NCBI GenBank assembly: GCA_034509735.1
Contig: JACGWO010000012.1
Coordinates: forward strand, 23,465,188-23,529,187
Direction of reading: 5' to 3'
Origin: Sesamum alatum
Lineage: Eukaryota > Streptophyta > Magnoliopsida > Lamiales > Pedaliaceae
DNA length: 64,000 nt
The position numbers and the translations under genes are program-made. The notes under the pieces are model-generated. The model saw nothing but the letters and a program-made list of their open reading frames with translations. It was not told where the DNA came from and did not search any database. Of the stretch, positions 12,770-24,166 are shown one piece after another. The stretch's first letter is position 1. Each line of letters starts with the position of its first letter.

Positions 12770-13359
12770 TAAATAAAATAAGGCAACGTGACCTCTTAAA
12801 CCGTTTTTTTTTTTTAAATTTATTTATTTAAAAGAGCTTTTGGCCTATAAATATTTTCACACGCTACAACATAAAGTAATATTAATAACAATTTTAATGT
12901 TGCAACTAAAGATATATTTTTTATCTTTATCGCAATATAATTATTGATAACAAAAATTATGCGTAAAATTATCGCTATATACAATTAGTGACAGTCAGTA
13001 CATTTATGTAGTCACTGACTTGTCACTTGTCACTATACATATATTATTAATTGTTTATAAATTTTATACACAATTTTATTGTGATCAATATTGATCAATG
13101 ATCCTATCAAGTGCCAACATGTACATAAACATTGCCACTATTAAAATTACAAAAATCATTATAGTGAAGACAACATAAAAGTTCTTGTCACCTTATATAT
13201 ACATTTAACTGGTGAAGATTTTAATATTATCACTTAATTTATTGTCATTTATAATTCTTTTACATATAGTGACAAAACATTCTATTGCATTTAACTCGCA
13301 TAAATAAGGAGAAAAAACAAAAAGACAAAAGCCACCCATATAACTTGGTGGTGTGTGAA

Positions 13360-13530
13360 TTTTTATTGCCCGAATCATATTTGATCGAACTTAATCAATC
13401 TCATAACAAATGTGATATACTTGTTATGTGATTGGTCACTTTTTCTACACACTAAATCACACAATAATATATTGTATTTGTTATATAATTAATTCAAATT
13501 TTCACTAAATCAGGTCACAATTAGAATTTG
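13360..13530. repeat. Short dispersed repeat, copy 1
   Basis: About 170 bp that matches 16240-16402: both have (G/C)CGAATCA-ATTTGGTCGAAC-like starts, the shared phrase TATGTGATTGGTCACTTTT, and a TTAGAATTT end. The ends are roughly inverted, so it may be a MITE. Confidence 0.6.
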
Positions 13531-15805
13531 CCAAAGTATGCATCCTGGTAATGAGACAAAGTTGATGGAGCTAAAAAAGGAGCAAAGCTTTTATTTCTTT
13601 AAAGATTTCAAATCATTTTAAAGCATCCGCATATGAATTGACTAGACTGTGATTGAACAAGTTTTCACTCTTATCTATTTCACTCACATTCACTTTTATC
13701 TAAAAAAATAGTATATATATATATATATTATTGAAATACATTCGAGAATTATTAAATTATACTCCATTCGTCGTGTAAAGGGTGCCCGAAAAATGCTTTA
13801 TTTTTAATTTAAATTATATTTTTTTGTCGTCTTCATGTAGTTTTATAAAGGATGTTTGATGTGAATATATTTCCATATATATTTTTTCCTTTGATAGTTT
13901 TACACGATCTTTTTTTGTTTCTTATAGACGATCTAATAGTTGATCATTGACCTATTATTATAATAAGCCCAAAATTATTGTAGAAAAAATCGATCTTGAA
14001 CAACTGTACATGTTAGACGACTTCTCGTAAATCTTATATATTATAATTACCTTCTTTCCCCGTATTATCTGCATGAATTCACAGTTTGATTAAATTCAAT
14101 TCCTCCATGAACGGGACAATTCTTGATGAAACCAAATGGTTAGGCAATGTCCAAATTTAAATATTTGACAATGTGATTTTCATGAGAATATATATTACCA
14201 TGCATCATAATATTATTTTTTTTTTCCAAAATTTGAAATCTTATAATTATTTCGTACTCATGTGAAAAATGGAGGCCCCAGAAATCATGGTCGAAAATTC
14301 GAAATTAATAGTTAATTATATATATACGAATTCGAAGAGACAAAGACTATGGTCAAAATTAATATATAAATACCAAAAAGTATAAAAATAAATGATTGAT
14401 CATCTGCTTTTGATCAGTAGCCCCATGTCCAATAGGCCCTCATTCCAACTCTATCAAAGTTGTGGGTGCCATGTGAATTGTGAAGGGTAAAAACTCTAGT
14501 ATTTTTAACCTTGATTATTTTATTTATTGTAGCTTTTTTCCTTCTTCTTAATTTTGAAATTCTGCAATTTTATGAATAAAAAATTGGAAAAGATGACACG
14601 AATGCCTATTTTTATCTAAAAGGTATTTTTAAAATATTTCTAATTTTGTTATTCAATTATTAACTTTTACTTTATTTTTGTTAGATCTTCTGAAACAAAT
14701 ATGTACATAAGTCTTTTTTTAGACGGGCTTCCCAATCGTTTATATTCGAAGTAAATAAATAAGTTATTTTATTTATTGATATTTTTGTTTTTTCCCTACT
14801 ATATTCATTTGTTGGTAGTCAAACTTTTACAAAATTTAGTTTTTGAACTTTGTGATTTTTTTTTGGGTTTCGTTCATTCAATTTAGGAGTGAAAATAGAT
14901 TAATTAAAAGTTAAAGTAGTACTCTCGATTATTCTATTGGTTTCGTTCATTCAATTTCGTTCATTCAAATATATGTACCCTCGATTAACTTATTACCGAA
15001 GCATACATGTGATTTTTTTAAATTTTTTTTTTATTAATATCAACAAATTCGGCGTATTTCACTAAATGAGAAACTTATTTGTTAGATATAAATAAACATT
15101 AGGAATACTGAATATAATTTCCCAACCAGGGTCAACGTGCTATATTTGCCTTGATAAATTAAAATTCTTAGTACAAAATATTCTAATTAAGAAATCTTGT
15201 TTAAGTGTTAATATTAAGGCACCATGATTAAGAAATTATAGGTTAAAATCCCACAAAATGCAGGTATTTTAGTCTATTTTCTATTATAATGGTTTTATGC
15301 CTCAATTTTCTCTACTGATTTGAGGGCTATTTTGCTGGGTAATCTGTAATCACCTTATGTAGAACAATGCCAGATGCATTTGGCAGCATTCGGATCAATA
15401 GAATACCAAAGGCAATGTTTGAAGTGGATTGATTGATGATGAAACTTCAAATAATCATAATTTTTTTTATGTGAACGAGTTACAGGGCAATTAATTACGC
15501 ACACGATCATATTTTTGAGAAAAATCCAACGCCACCCACTATTGTTGCAAGGGGTCACAATTCATTCCGGAACTCCACTATTTGTTGTATGGCGTATTTT
15601 CCATTTTAAGTAGACTTATAAGATAGTTCAAAATTTAGTCCGTAAACCTGTTGGCTTAGGTTAACTCTTAGAATGGAAGACGAACACTTCAATTGTTCTC
15701 TCAAATTTTATAGTTTTACCTTCATTAGTACCCCTATAAGCGACTTATACTCCCGAAGCAATGCTTCCATAAGTTATAATGATCGAAGTTGAAACCATCC
15801 AAATT

Positions 15806-15845
<40 letters not shown>

Positions 15846-16013
15846 TCATCTTTAAAAAAAAAAAAAAAAAAGCAGAACAGTAAGATTCGGTAGCAATTGG
15901 GGGTGGGGGGCAGAAACAGAAGAGATCACATGGTATGGTTACAAAATCAGTGGCCTCTACAACAAATAATGCAAAAATGAGTGAATAAGAATGAGTGGAT
16001 TTTTTAGGAATAC

Positions 16014-16067
<54 letters not shown>

Positions 16068-16068
16068 T
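16014..16068. repeat. AAT microsatellite
   Basis: About 18 uninterrupted AAT units. Confidence 0.97.
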
Positions 16069-16200
16069 TATTAAAAGCATTGGATTATTATGAATGAATG
16101 AGAGGTCATGATCAAAGTTAGGAAGTTGGGGGAAGATCAAAGATCATCATATCATCACACATTCCCTATGATCCCTTAGGCCTTTTACCTACTAATTGTT

Positions 16201-16216
16201 CCCCCCCCCCCCCCCC
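16201..16216. repeat. Poly-C tract
   Basis: Sixteen consecutive C, unusual in this AT-rich DNA; the length may be unreliable in sequencing. Confidence 0.95.
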
Positions 16217-16239
16217 TCTTTTTTTCTCTCAAAAAATTT

Positions 16240-16402
16240 TTGTTCGAATCAGATTTGGTCGAACTAAATCAATTATAGAGCAAATGTAGTACATTTGCTA
16301 TGTGATTGGTCACTTTTCCTAAAATCCCACAACAAATATATTGTACTTGCCATGTAATTATTTCAAATTTGACCGAGCCAAATCCGAGTTAGAATTTACC
16401 CC
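16240..16402. repeat. Short dispersed repeat, copy 2
   Basis: Second copy of the 13360-13530 repeat; the better preserved of the two, with GTTCGAATCAGATTTGGTCG near the left and GCCAAATCCGAGTTAGAATT at the right. Confidence 0.6.
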
Positions 16403-17382
16403 TCCCTATCTGTCAGAGTTAGTTTTATGTTGGGAGGGACTGCTACACCAACCTCCCTTCACTTGACATGACACTCCACCACCATTTCTTCATTTCTAAG
16501 GACTACCATTTTTTTCTTTTCCTTTTACAATTGTTTAGGTAGGTAAAGAGTTATGCAAGTCCCACTTAAATAATTATAAGGGATAATATTACAATTTAAA
16601 TTCTTGACATATGATTTATTTATATAAATTATCGCCTAGTATAATTATAGAAATTATCACTAACAATTAAAATTGAGGTGTAATTTGTGGAATGATGTTG
16701 ATGGTTTTAAGGAGTATATGTATAATTTTTTAAAAAATAATGGTGATCTGAATAAATAACGTTGGCATTTCTGATGAGTGTATGTAATTATTTAAAAAAA
16801 ATTAAGTAATTTGTGTAAATGGACCATAAGTTTTATCCTTAATTATAATTGTCTTGAAATTATAATTCGACTATAACTACATCATAAAAAATATAACTTT
16901 TTGTCGTAGTTAATGCCATAATCAAAAGCAAAAATTGTAGCCTAAATAACTATAGTTGTTTGGCAGCTAATAACCTTCGTTTCGACATAAAAGGTCAAAA
17001 AGATTAACTATAGAGAAAATCATGACAATTATAGTTTAACTACAACTACTACAATGGTAAATATTTTTATCATAACTAAGACGATGGCGGATATTAATCA
17101 ACGATGATTAGTAACTTGAATTTTTACATTTTGTATTAATTTACTGATTTATTATTTTTTTCTATAGTTCTTAAATCGAAGTTTAGTGGGATGAAACTCT
17201 ATAACTGATTTTTGCTTTTCTCATTTCCATGGATTCAATAAAATGTTCCGTTGAAAACTATATCGAATTAAATTTATTATCACTGATATATATATATATA
17301 TATATATATCCCAACTAATAAAAAATCTAATCCTCATTGAATAATACTTTTATCAAAAAAATTTGAAATATCTTCTAGCTTA
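16403..17382. other. Gene-free DNA with MITE relics
   Basis: About 16575-16845 resembles a decayed GGGATAATTA MITE. About 16855-17110 has repeated AACTATAG/TTATAGTT and GTCGTAGTTAATG words as in the second CACTA MITE family (compare 30967-31257). A TA run is at 17287-17308. Confidence 0.45.
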
Positions 17383-17723
17383 GAGGGTGTTTGATTAACT
17401 TTACTTAAAACATCTCATGAGCTCGTGCGTGCATCTTATAAAATTTTTAAAATATTAGATATTATCTGAAAAATAAATTAATCGTATAATTGAATAAAGT
17501 AAAATTATAAAACTTATAAGATATAAATAATAAGATTTTTATAATTAACGGCACAACAAATAAGATCTTAAAAATAAACGAAAACCTTATTACCTTTTTT
17601 TAAGGAGCTTATAAACTCAAACATCTTACTTCTGAATTTATAAACACATTTTCAACATCTTATATACGCTCAAAGGTCTTAATAAATATTGCGAAACGTT
17701 TATAAATTTATTAAAACACCCTC
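17383..17723. mobile_element. TIR MITE, GAGGGTGTTTG family
   Basis: 341 bp, GAGGGTGTTTGATTAA at the left and TTAAAACACCCTC at the right, with inverted CTTATAAGATnTTT words inside. It is a small relative of 1237-2974. Its right end was caught in the tandem duplication that follows. Confidence 0.7.
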
Positions 17724-17852
17724 TTGGTCACCACAACCATACAAATACATCAAAATTAAACCCCAAGATCATACATTATAAATTTATTAAAACACCCTCT
17801 TGGTCACCACAACCATACAAATACATCAAAATTAAACCCCAAGATCATACAT
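17701..17852. repeat. Perfect 76-bp tandem duplication
   Basis: Two units, 17701-17776 and 17777-17852, appear identical base for base. The first unit includes the last 23 bp of the MITE above plus 53 bp of flank, so the duplication happened after the MITE inserted. Confidence 0.95.
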
Positions 17853-17887
17853 TATATAAAGCGACGACAACCTATCTATAATAGACT

Positions 17888-18295
17888 CACATAAAGTACT
17901 GAGATCTACATTCTCCATAAATTCATTTACCCATCGACAAATTCTTACATATTACCGTCTTAAAACATGAACAATCTATAATACACTTACATAAAGTACT
18001 GAGATCGACGTTCTTCATAAATTACTTTACCCATGGGCAAATTCTTACATATTACCATCTTAAAACGAGAACCATCTATAATACACTTATATAAAAAACA
18101 TGAACCGTCTATAATAAACTTACATAAAGTACTGATATCTACGTTCTCCATAAATTTCTTTACCCATCGGCAAATTCTTACACATATCATGTTAGTTCTC
18201 CATAAATTTCTTTACCCATCGGCAAATTCTTACACATATCATGTTAATTTACCCATCGGCAAATTCTTACACATACCATGTTAAAACGTGAACCA
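17888..18295. repeat. Minisatellite A, 3' of the HIPP gene
   Basis: Five partial copies of a unit built from ACATAAAGTACTGAGATC, TTCTCCATAAATTTCTTTAC, CCATCGGCAAATTCTTACA and TTAAAACGTGAACCATC. Full units are about 103-130 bp (starting near 17890, 17991, 18120). The last two are shortened to about 52 and 40 bp around CCATCGGCAAATTCTTACAC. The open frames through it are by-products of the repeat. Confidence 0.9.
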
Positions 18296-18327
18296 TCGTG
18301 AATCACACTACGCTAACACATTGTCAG

Positions 18328-18490
18328 TCTCACTACTACCACGACTTATGTCGCACCATTTGATATTTTTACTACCACGACTTATGTCGCACCATTTGAT
18401 ATTTTCACGCTCGCATCCTTTCCTCGTGTCGACTTATGTCGCACCATTTGATATTTTCACGCTCACATCCTTTCCTCGTGTCGACCCTCC
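18328..18490. repeat. Minisatellite B
   Basis: CGACTTATGTCGCACCATTT occurs three times (near 18342, 18378, 18430), followed in two units by TTTTCACGCTC(G/A)CATCC and CCTCGTGTCGAC. Unit length is 36 then about 52 bp. Confidence 0.92.
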
Positions 18491-18644
18491 AAACGACGGA
18501 GGGTCGGTAAAGGAGGAAATAAATGGAAGTATTTGTATGAAGTAACAACAAAGTACCAATACATCAAACACAGAGACAAAAAGTTCACAAGTACCATACG
18601 ACAACTAAAAAAATATATACACCATATGTTAGTACATTATAGTA

Positions 18645-18650
18645 TTTATT
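18645..18650 (-). terminator. Candidate polyadenylation signal of the HIPP gene
   Basis: AATAAA on the minus strand about 235 bp after the HIPP stop codon. The first such hexamer is a reasonable signal, but plant signals are loose and no transcript end is visible. Confidence 0.35.
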
Positions 18651-18882
18651 CATGGTATGTGACAAAGATTATAATAAAAGAAAGAACTAAGAAAAAAAAA
18701 AAAAGTACAAAATTCTACAGCTCTCCAAGACTGTAGATTTATACTATGAAGAGAACAGCCTCAAGACAGGGCCACATGAAGACCACAAACAACATGTCAA
18801 CAGTGAGAGTTGGGCTCATGGGACAGTTTACCCATGTGCCCCCCTTTGAAATCCCCATTCTACCCTCCATCTTCCTCAACAT

Positions 18883-20793
18883 TTACATAACACTGCATGC
18901 ATTTGGATTCTCATCACTAAAGATCTGTGGGGGATATGCATAGTATTCTTGCACAAACCTTTGAGGATGAACCTGGTAGTTCTGTGGGTAGTAGTAGTAG
19001 AATTCATTCTTCTTGAGTTCCAGTTTAGGGTCCTCGGCGGCTGCAGCTGCGGCAGCCTCGGCCTCCGGTTTTGCTGGTGGCTCAGTGGCGGCTGCAGCAG
19101 CAGCATCGCCTCCTTCCTTGTTTTCTTTGCCGGCTTCTTCACCTTTCTTGGCCTCCTTCTCTGCTCCCTCCTCCGGTTTCTTCTCCTCTTTAGCGTCGGT
19201 CGCTTTCTCCTCCTCTTTCTTCTCCTCCTTCTTCTCCGGCTCCACCTTAACGATCATCGCGTGTTTGCCCGTTCGCTTGTAGACGTAGTCGGTGAGCTTT
19301 TCCGGTTCGAAAACGCCCTTCACCGTCACTTGAGAGCTCTTGAGGTCTGGCTCAGCACTCTCAACTCCTATACATACACAATACAATAACCATGAACTGA
19401 TAATGTTAAATGCAATTCACTCTTATGTTTTGATTATTATTATTATTATTGACAAATTATACATAAATAATTGATTCTTTGAATGGAATGAAATTAATAA
19501 TTAGCAAAAAGGGTGTGTGGAATTGACCTTGGTTTGAAGGAATTCAAACAGGAATATCTTGATGAATTGAATATTACATATATTCCAATATAAACAAAGT
19601 ACAGAGTTTGTCAAATATTAGCAATATTATGGAATCATGAGAACAATTGCTTTACTATTTTGGAGATGCAAAAAAGAGATAAAAAAGTAAATAATCTCTG
19701 CAAATACAGCTGAAAAGTGTCGCAAAAGCATAAAAGAGCACAAGAAATCATGTAAAAAACCAAGCATGTAAATGGCGATTTTTCCCTTAAAGAAGAAGTA
19801 CAATAAAAATCACACCTTTCATTCTCTGAATCCGCTTCTTGATTTCTTGAGCACAAGCTTCACAATGCATGTACACTCCCAACACCACTGTAATCACAGC
19901 AGGCTACACAAGAGAACAAACACAAATCACATGAATTAATGATATATCCCAATAGAATTAAAAGCATTAATAATCAAGAAAACCAAGAACATGTCTACCC
20001 CCCAACCCCACCCCACCCCACCAGCAAGAGAGAGAGAGAGAGAGAGAGAAACCTCCTCCTTTTTCTCTTCAGCTTTGGGCTCTTCTTTTTCTTCTTTCTT
20101 GGGCTCATCAGCAGGGGGCTTTGGGATTGGGGAGATAAGCTCAACTTGGCGGTGACTCTTTCTCTGAACCCTGGCAAGAACCTTGAGCGGATCTGCTTTT
20201 TCACCTTTCACAACCACTTTGCTTGTTCTGCAATCTGTTATCACATCCTCTACCCCTGCAAATTCAAACAAAAATTTCATAAATCTCCATGCACTGCTGA
20301 TTACAACCACTTCCCATATCAAGAAATTAATGGGCATCACTTCCAAAAAAATAAAAATAAAAAATTGAGAAATCAGTGTAAAAATGGAGCTTAAAGATAA
20401 ATGGGACTAAAAGCCCAGAAAAGGAAAAGAAAGATCTAATCTTAGTTACCCTCAAAGCCTTTGAGGCAGCGGCGGACTTTCCTAGCACACCCCTCACAAT
20501 GCATGTAAACTTTCAGGACGATTTCTTGCGGCGGAGGCGGAGGCGGAGGCGGCTGCTCCTCCGCCTTGGGCTCCTCCTCAGATTTCTTCTCCTCCTTTTT
20601 CGCATCCTCAGCCGCCGGCTTCTCGGCCTCTTCTTTCTTCTCCTCCGCCGCGTTCTTGGCTTCCTCCGGTTTCTTCTCCTCCGGCTTCTTCTCTTCCTGC
20701 CCAGAAACAAACACGCACAACTGAATTAATCACACCGAAACAGAAGACTGAAAAACAGATAGAGAAAGAGGAAAGACTCAAAACCTCTCCCAT
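18883..20793 (-). CDS. HIPP-type isoprenylated protein with two HMA domains (five coding exons)
   Basis: Heavy-metal-associated isoprenylated plant protein. The family binds transition metals through CxxC motifs and is anchored to membranes or nucleus-associated sites by a prenyl group. Coding exons on the minus strand: 20793-20785, 20696-20450, 20255-20053, 19903-19816 and 19367-18883. All introns are GT-AG and the frame closes over 1032 nt, giving 343 residues. The first coding exon is only 9 nt (Met-Gly-Glu). Order: Glu/Lys-rich start and a Pro-8 run (residues 4-60), HMA 1 with MHCEGC (Cys70, Cys73), Lys/Glu/Pro-rich linker, HMA 2 with MHCEAC (Cys167, Cys170), Lys/Glu- and Ala-rich low-complexity tail, Tyr cluster, C-terminal CSVM. 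A CaaX box ending in Met favours farnesylation. Strongly resembles the Arabidopsis ATFP3/HIPP group by my memory of that family. Exact orthology is not settled. Long open frames on the opposite strand are shadows. Confidence 0.93.
20026..20049. repeat. GA microsatellite in HIPP intron 3
   Basis: Twelve GA units that lie just inside the donor of intron 3; on the transcript this is a CT-rich stretch starting 3 nt after the splice donor. Confidence 0.9.
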
Positions 20794-20908
20794 TGGCTTC
20801 TTTCTTCTTCGCTGGATAGATTAGCTAACAACAAGAAACTCCTAAGACGCGCAGAGACACCTTCAGTGTGTGTGGTTTTTCTTGGTTTTTACACACAGAA
20901 AAGAGGGT

Positions 20909-20925
20909 GGGGGGGGGGGGGGGGG
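20909..20925. repeat. 17-bp poly-G tract in the presumed HIPP 5' leader
   Basis: Seventeen G on the plus strand (C on the transcript), about 115 bp upstream of the start codon, between it and the TATA box. Confidence 0.9.
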
Positions 20926-20977
20926 TGGATTGATAGATCTAGAGGCTAAGGCAGTGAATAGAGCGTCATCATGTAAG

Positions 20978-21009
20978 TGACGTGGCTGTTATATAGTAGG
21001 TGGCACGTG
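20978..21009 (-). promoter_or_regulatory. HIPP promoter core: TATA box, G-box, ACGT element
   Basis: On the minus strand a TATA box CTATATAA (20989-20996) lies about 195 bp before the start codon. A perfect G-box CACGTG (21004-21009) is just upstream of it. A second ACGT-core site (plus-strand TGACGTGGC, 20978-20986) is just downstream. Such elements bind bZIP/bHLH factors and are common in stress or abscisic-acid responsive genes; the response itself is inference. Confidence 0.6.
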
Positions 21010-21060
21010 CAAGGGGAAGGCGTACCTGGACTCGCGACATTAAACCGACGCCGTTCTGAC

Positions 21061-21785
21061 GTCCTCTTTTTTTTTTTTTTTTTTCCTTTTTCTTTTTTTT
21101 TTTTGGGAAAGGAAAAAATGATTCACTTTAAATGAAAAGGGATAAAAAGTCATAATGAAGCGATAATAATAACATCGGGTACCTATTTTTGTCACTTCTT
21201 CAATTAGTTGAATTTCAATAAATTGTATTTAATATGCAATTAAAAAATAATATTATATAAATTATTTATTATTTGATGAATTTTTTTATTTTATTCAGAA
21301 GAAGTTGAGTCTTTGTGTTTATTAATATTTTCTACATATACGATTGATTTAATTTTCAGATTTTCGAAAATAAAATATGGTTCATATATATGTTATAAAA
21401 TAAAAAAAATAAAGCTATATTGCTTCAATTATTATAAGTAAATAAACTTTTATAATTATTGAGGCGACGTTAAAGTGGAAAGTGACAACGAAACTCGTAA
21501 TAAATACTTTTAATTATTATGCATATTATGATTATTACTTTCTTCCCTCAAATAACTTCCATGAAATCTAAAATAATTAATGTAATCATCCAACTTTGAT
21601 TGAGTGTGAAAATACTATAAATATTAAATGTTGTATGGCCGAATTGTCATAATTATTTCTATTAATTAAGGGGAAAAAAGAGAATTTTCCTCTACGTATG
21701 AAAAGAAAATTGTTATTAATTATTTTTTACACAATTTACTTAACATTTCTTTCGAGAAATTGCTTTTTTTTTTTTTTTCCAATTA
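21061..21785. other. Gene-free AT-rich DNA upstream of HIPP
   Basis: T-rich tracts at 21066-21104 and 21765-21778; no gene, RNA or recognisable element otherwise. Confidence 0.6.
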
Positions 21786-22571
21786 TGATGCGACTTGATC
21801 GGTGTCCCATGGCGCGAGATATTATCCGCTTTGGCTTTGTATGAGCCTAACGACTTTGTCCTGAAAATACGCCTCGGTAGAGAGAGGAAGCACTGGGGCT
21901 TATAAGCCACTCAAGCTCTTCAATGTGGGACGCTTGCTACATCATTAGCCCCCCAGACGAGGAGTTTGGGACGAGCACATGACCTCATTCCCACAGACGG
22001 CGCCAAATGATGTGGCTTACGACTTGATCGGTGCCCCGTTGCGCGAGGTATTGTCTGCTTTGGCTCTATATGAACGTTATGGTTTTGTCCTGAAAAGGCG
22101 TCTCGCTAGGAAGATGAGGCATTGAGGCTTATAAGCCACGCAAGCTCTTGGTCTGCAACAAATGTGGGACGTTTGCTATATCATTAGCCCCCGACACGAG
22201 GGGCTTGGGACGAGCACATGGCCTCGTTCCCACAGACGGTGCTAAATGATGTGGCTTGCAACTTGATCGGTTCCCCGTTGCGCAAGGTATTATCCGCTTT
22301 GACTTTGTAGAGCCTCACGGTTTTGTCCTGAAAAGGCGCCTTGTTAGTGAGAGGAGACATTGGGGTTTATAAGCCACTCAAGCTCCTCGTCTCAAATGAT
22401 GCGGCTTGCAACTTGATCAGTGCCCCGTTGCGCGAGGTATTATCTGCTTTGACTTTGTATGAGCCTCACGATTTTGTCCTAAAAAGACGTCTTGCTAAGG
22501 AGAGGAGGCATTGGACTTATAAGTCACTCAAGATTCTCGTCTACAACCGATAAGGGACGCTTGCTACATCA
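21786..22571 (-). mobile_element. TRIM retrotransposon expanded to four tandem LTRs
   Basis: Four LTRs: 21786-21944 (159 bp), 22008-22183 (176 bp), 22247-22393 (truncated) and 22397-22571 (175 bp). The complete ones begin TGATG and end ATCA. Two identical-length 63-bp internal domains (21945-22007, 22184-22246) separate the first three. The third LTR has lost its end and the next internal domain except for AAA. Five-bp flanks AATTA (21781-21785) and AGTTA (22572-22576) match at 4 of 5, so the whole array is a single insertion enlarged by unequal exchange. No protein is encoded. GC content is far above the surroundings. The minus orientation is set by the primer site. Confidence 0.85.
21945..22007 (-). 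repeat. TRIM internal domain with primer site and polypurine tract
   Basis: On the minus strand it starts TTTGGCGCCGTCTGTGGGAA directly after the LTR. The TGGCGCC start fits a primer site for a tRNA ending in GGCGCCA. It ends with a purine run TGGGGGGCTAA before the next LTR. Nothing else fits in 63 bp. The second copy is 22184-22246. Confidence 0.75.
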
Positions 22572-22576
22572 AGTTA

Positions 22577-22915
22577 GAAAAGTAATTAATAATACCCATT
22601 TTATTTTACCTTTCTTTTTTTTTCCCATAGAATTGATATTTACATTATTACAATATAATTATCAATATTAGTAATTTATTACAAGATAGCAGTAATGATT
22701 TAATCAAAATAGTTGTGGATGCTAATAGATAATAATATTTAATTACAATTATCTCACTATAGAGGCTAATAAAAATATTTACTAGTTTGGTGGTAATATA
22801 ATTTAATTTGTCTATAATGTTAGATATTTGGAACCTCATTAATTATGACAATTCAACTTTGCTTTCACTTGTTCAAATTCAATCAGTCAAATATATTTGT
22901 TCAAAAAAAATCAGT

Positions 22916-22952
<37 letters not shown>

Positions 22953-23848
22953 GTGATTATGTTCTCATGATTTACTGAACCAAAAAGGTGAGATTTCTTT
23001 CTTTTTCTTTTTTTGCCTCCTTTGTAAATGGATTTTGTAAAATATTTTTTCTTTTTCTTTTTTAAATTTTAGTAAGAAGTACCGATTATGGTGTTTTTTT
23101 TATTACTTTTTTTCAAATTTCAAGTATAAAGTTTTGTCAAAAAAGTAAAACATATGAGTGTATAAATTCGAAATTACTTATACAATTTGAATTGTAGTTT
23201 TAATTTTGAACAAAATAATCTTAATTAGGAAAATAATTACATCTTAATGTTCTATTTTATTGAAAAACATGGTCCACACATGGTATTTATGCTTCAATTC
23301 TACGTAAAAGCTCACACAATAATTTTTGTTGAGTAAGTCGGTAATAATTACATCATTCAATTGTCAGTAATTAACAATTACTAATATTATATATTTATTT
23401 ATATTTATACTATACATTAAGTGAGAGCATCCTTCGTGTCTCCATTCTTTGGTCCTCATTTTGTACCCACTAAATTTTACATGTCCCTCACTATCTATAA
23501 GTGGTAATTTTTTTTAAACAATTATTAATTTTCAGTTAATATTTTTATTCTCTTTCTCTTGCTCCAAGTTCTCTTTCAAAATTATTTTTTTTATCATAAT
23601 CTTATTTATATTATTATTTTTCTTACAACAAAAAAAATTAATAAATGATATTTAATTATTTTAATCTTTTTGTGCACATACGTTAAATGTGCCTTGTATA
23701 GTTGGTATATAAGTCACCATCAACTATTATTTCAATAGAGCAATAATTAGAATTAAAATAGATCAACGCACACATATTAATGGATCGGGTCTTAGTTTTA
23801 CCAACTATGCTAGAATTATATCAACCAAAAATCACATGATAATCGAGG
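22577..23848. other. Gene-free AT-rich DNA
   Basis: A TA microsatellite at 22917-22947. No ORF with protein-like composition and no recognisable element. Confidence 0.6.
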
Positions 23849-24166
23849 CACTAGAAGAAAATTACTATCAACTACCATTTTATTGGTTGTGGATTAAAAC
23901 CATGATATATAATTATTATTACTCATGGTTAAACAAAATCCATTGTAAAAACCTAAATTATTCACCATGAAAACTATTTTTGTCATGATTATGAGTCATA
24001 ATAAATATTTTTATCATAGTTTTTAGCCACGGCGAATGTTTTAACCACACTCGCAAAAATCATTGCCAACAATCGTTGTGTGGCCGGTGTGGATGATTGT
24101 TTACTACGATTATTTACTCTTAACCATGACAATTAGCCATGGTTAAATGTAAGTTTTTTTCTAGTG
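23849..24166. mobile_element. CACTA-type MITE (CCATGGTTAA family)
   Basis: 318 bp, from CACTAGAAGAAAAT to TTTTTTTCTAGTG, with a perfect 3-bp target duplication AGG. The interior has AACCATGG/CCATGGTT words and the phrase CAACAATCGTTGTGTGGCC that is shared, reversed or not, with 30967-31257, 42786-43087 and about 42140-42395. Confidence 0.85.

Larger units (their letters stand above)
12779..16200. other. Gene-free AT-rich DNA with CACTA-like relics
   Basis: About 12840-13280 keeps TAGTGACAA/TTGTCACT words like the CACTA MITEs but the ends are lost. About 14690-15170 looks like a decayed relative of 11804-12769. TA runs at about 13711-13728 and 15811-15839. The open frame at 15838-16140 only encodes a poly-Tyr run from the AAT microsatellite. 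No gene recognised. Confidence 0.5.

Noticed and set aside
15838..16140. 100-residue ORF with a poly-Tyr run
   Set aside because: Produced by the AAT microsatellite at 16014-16068; no protein-like flanks.
17888..18490. CRISPR-like repeat array
   Set aside because: Eukaryotic context; units vary in length, and there are no constant repeats with unique spacers.
17987..18545. Three ORFs of 67-85 codons on both strands
   Set aside because: They follow the minisatellite units and have repeat-driven sequence only.
18949..19389. Long open frames on the plus strand opposite the HIPP exon
   Set aside because: They are antisense shadows of the Lys/Glu- and Ala-rich coding exon, with Leu/Ser-rich low-complexity translation; the minus frame has HMA-family sequence and splice sites.
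20499..20793. Arg-rich frames on both strands over HIPP exon 2, and an ORF starting at the true Met but reading into the intron
   Set aside because: Alternative-frame translations of the repetitive GAG/AAG codons; the spliced frame explains the region.
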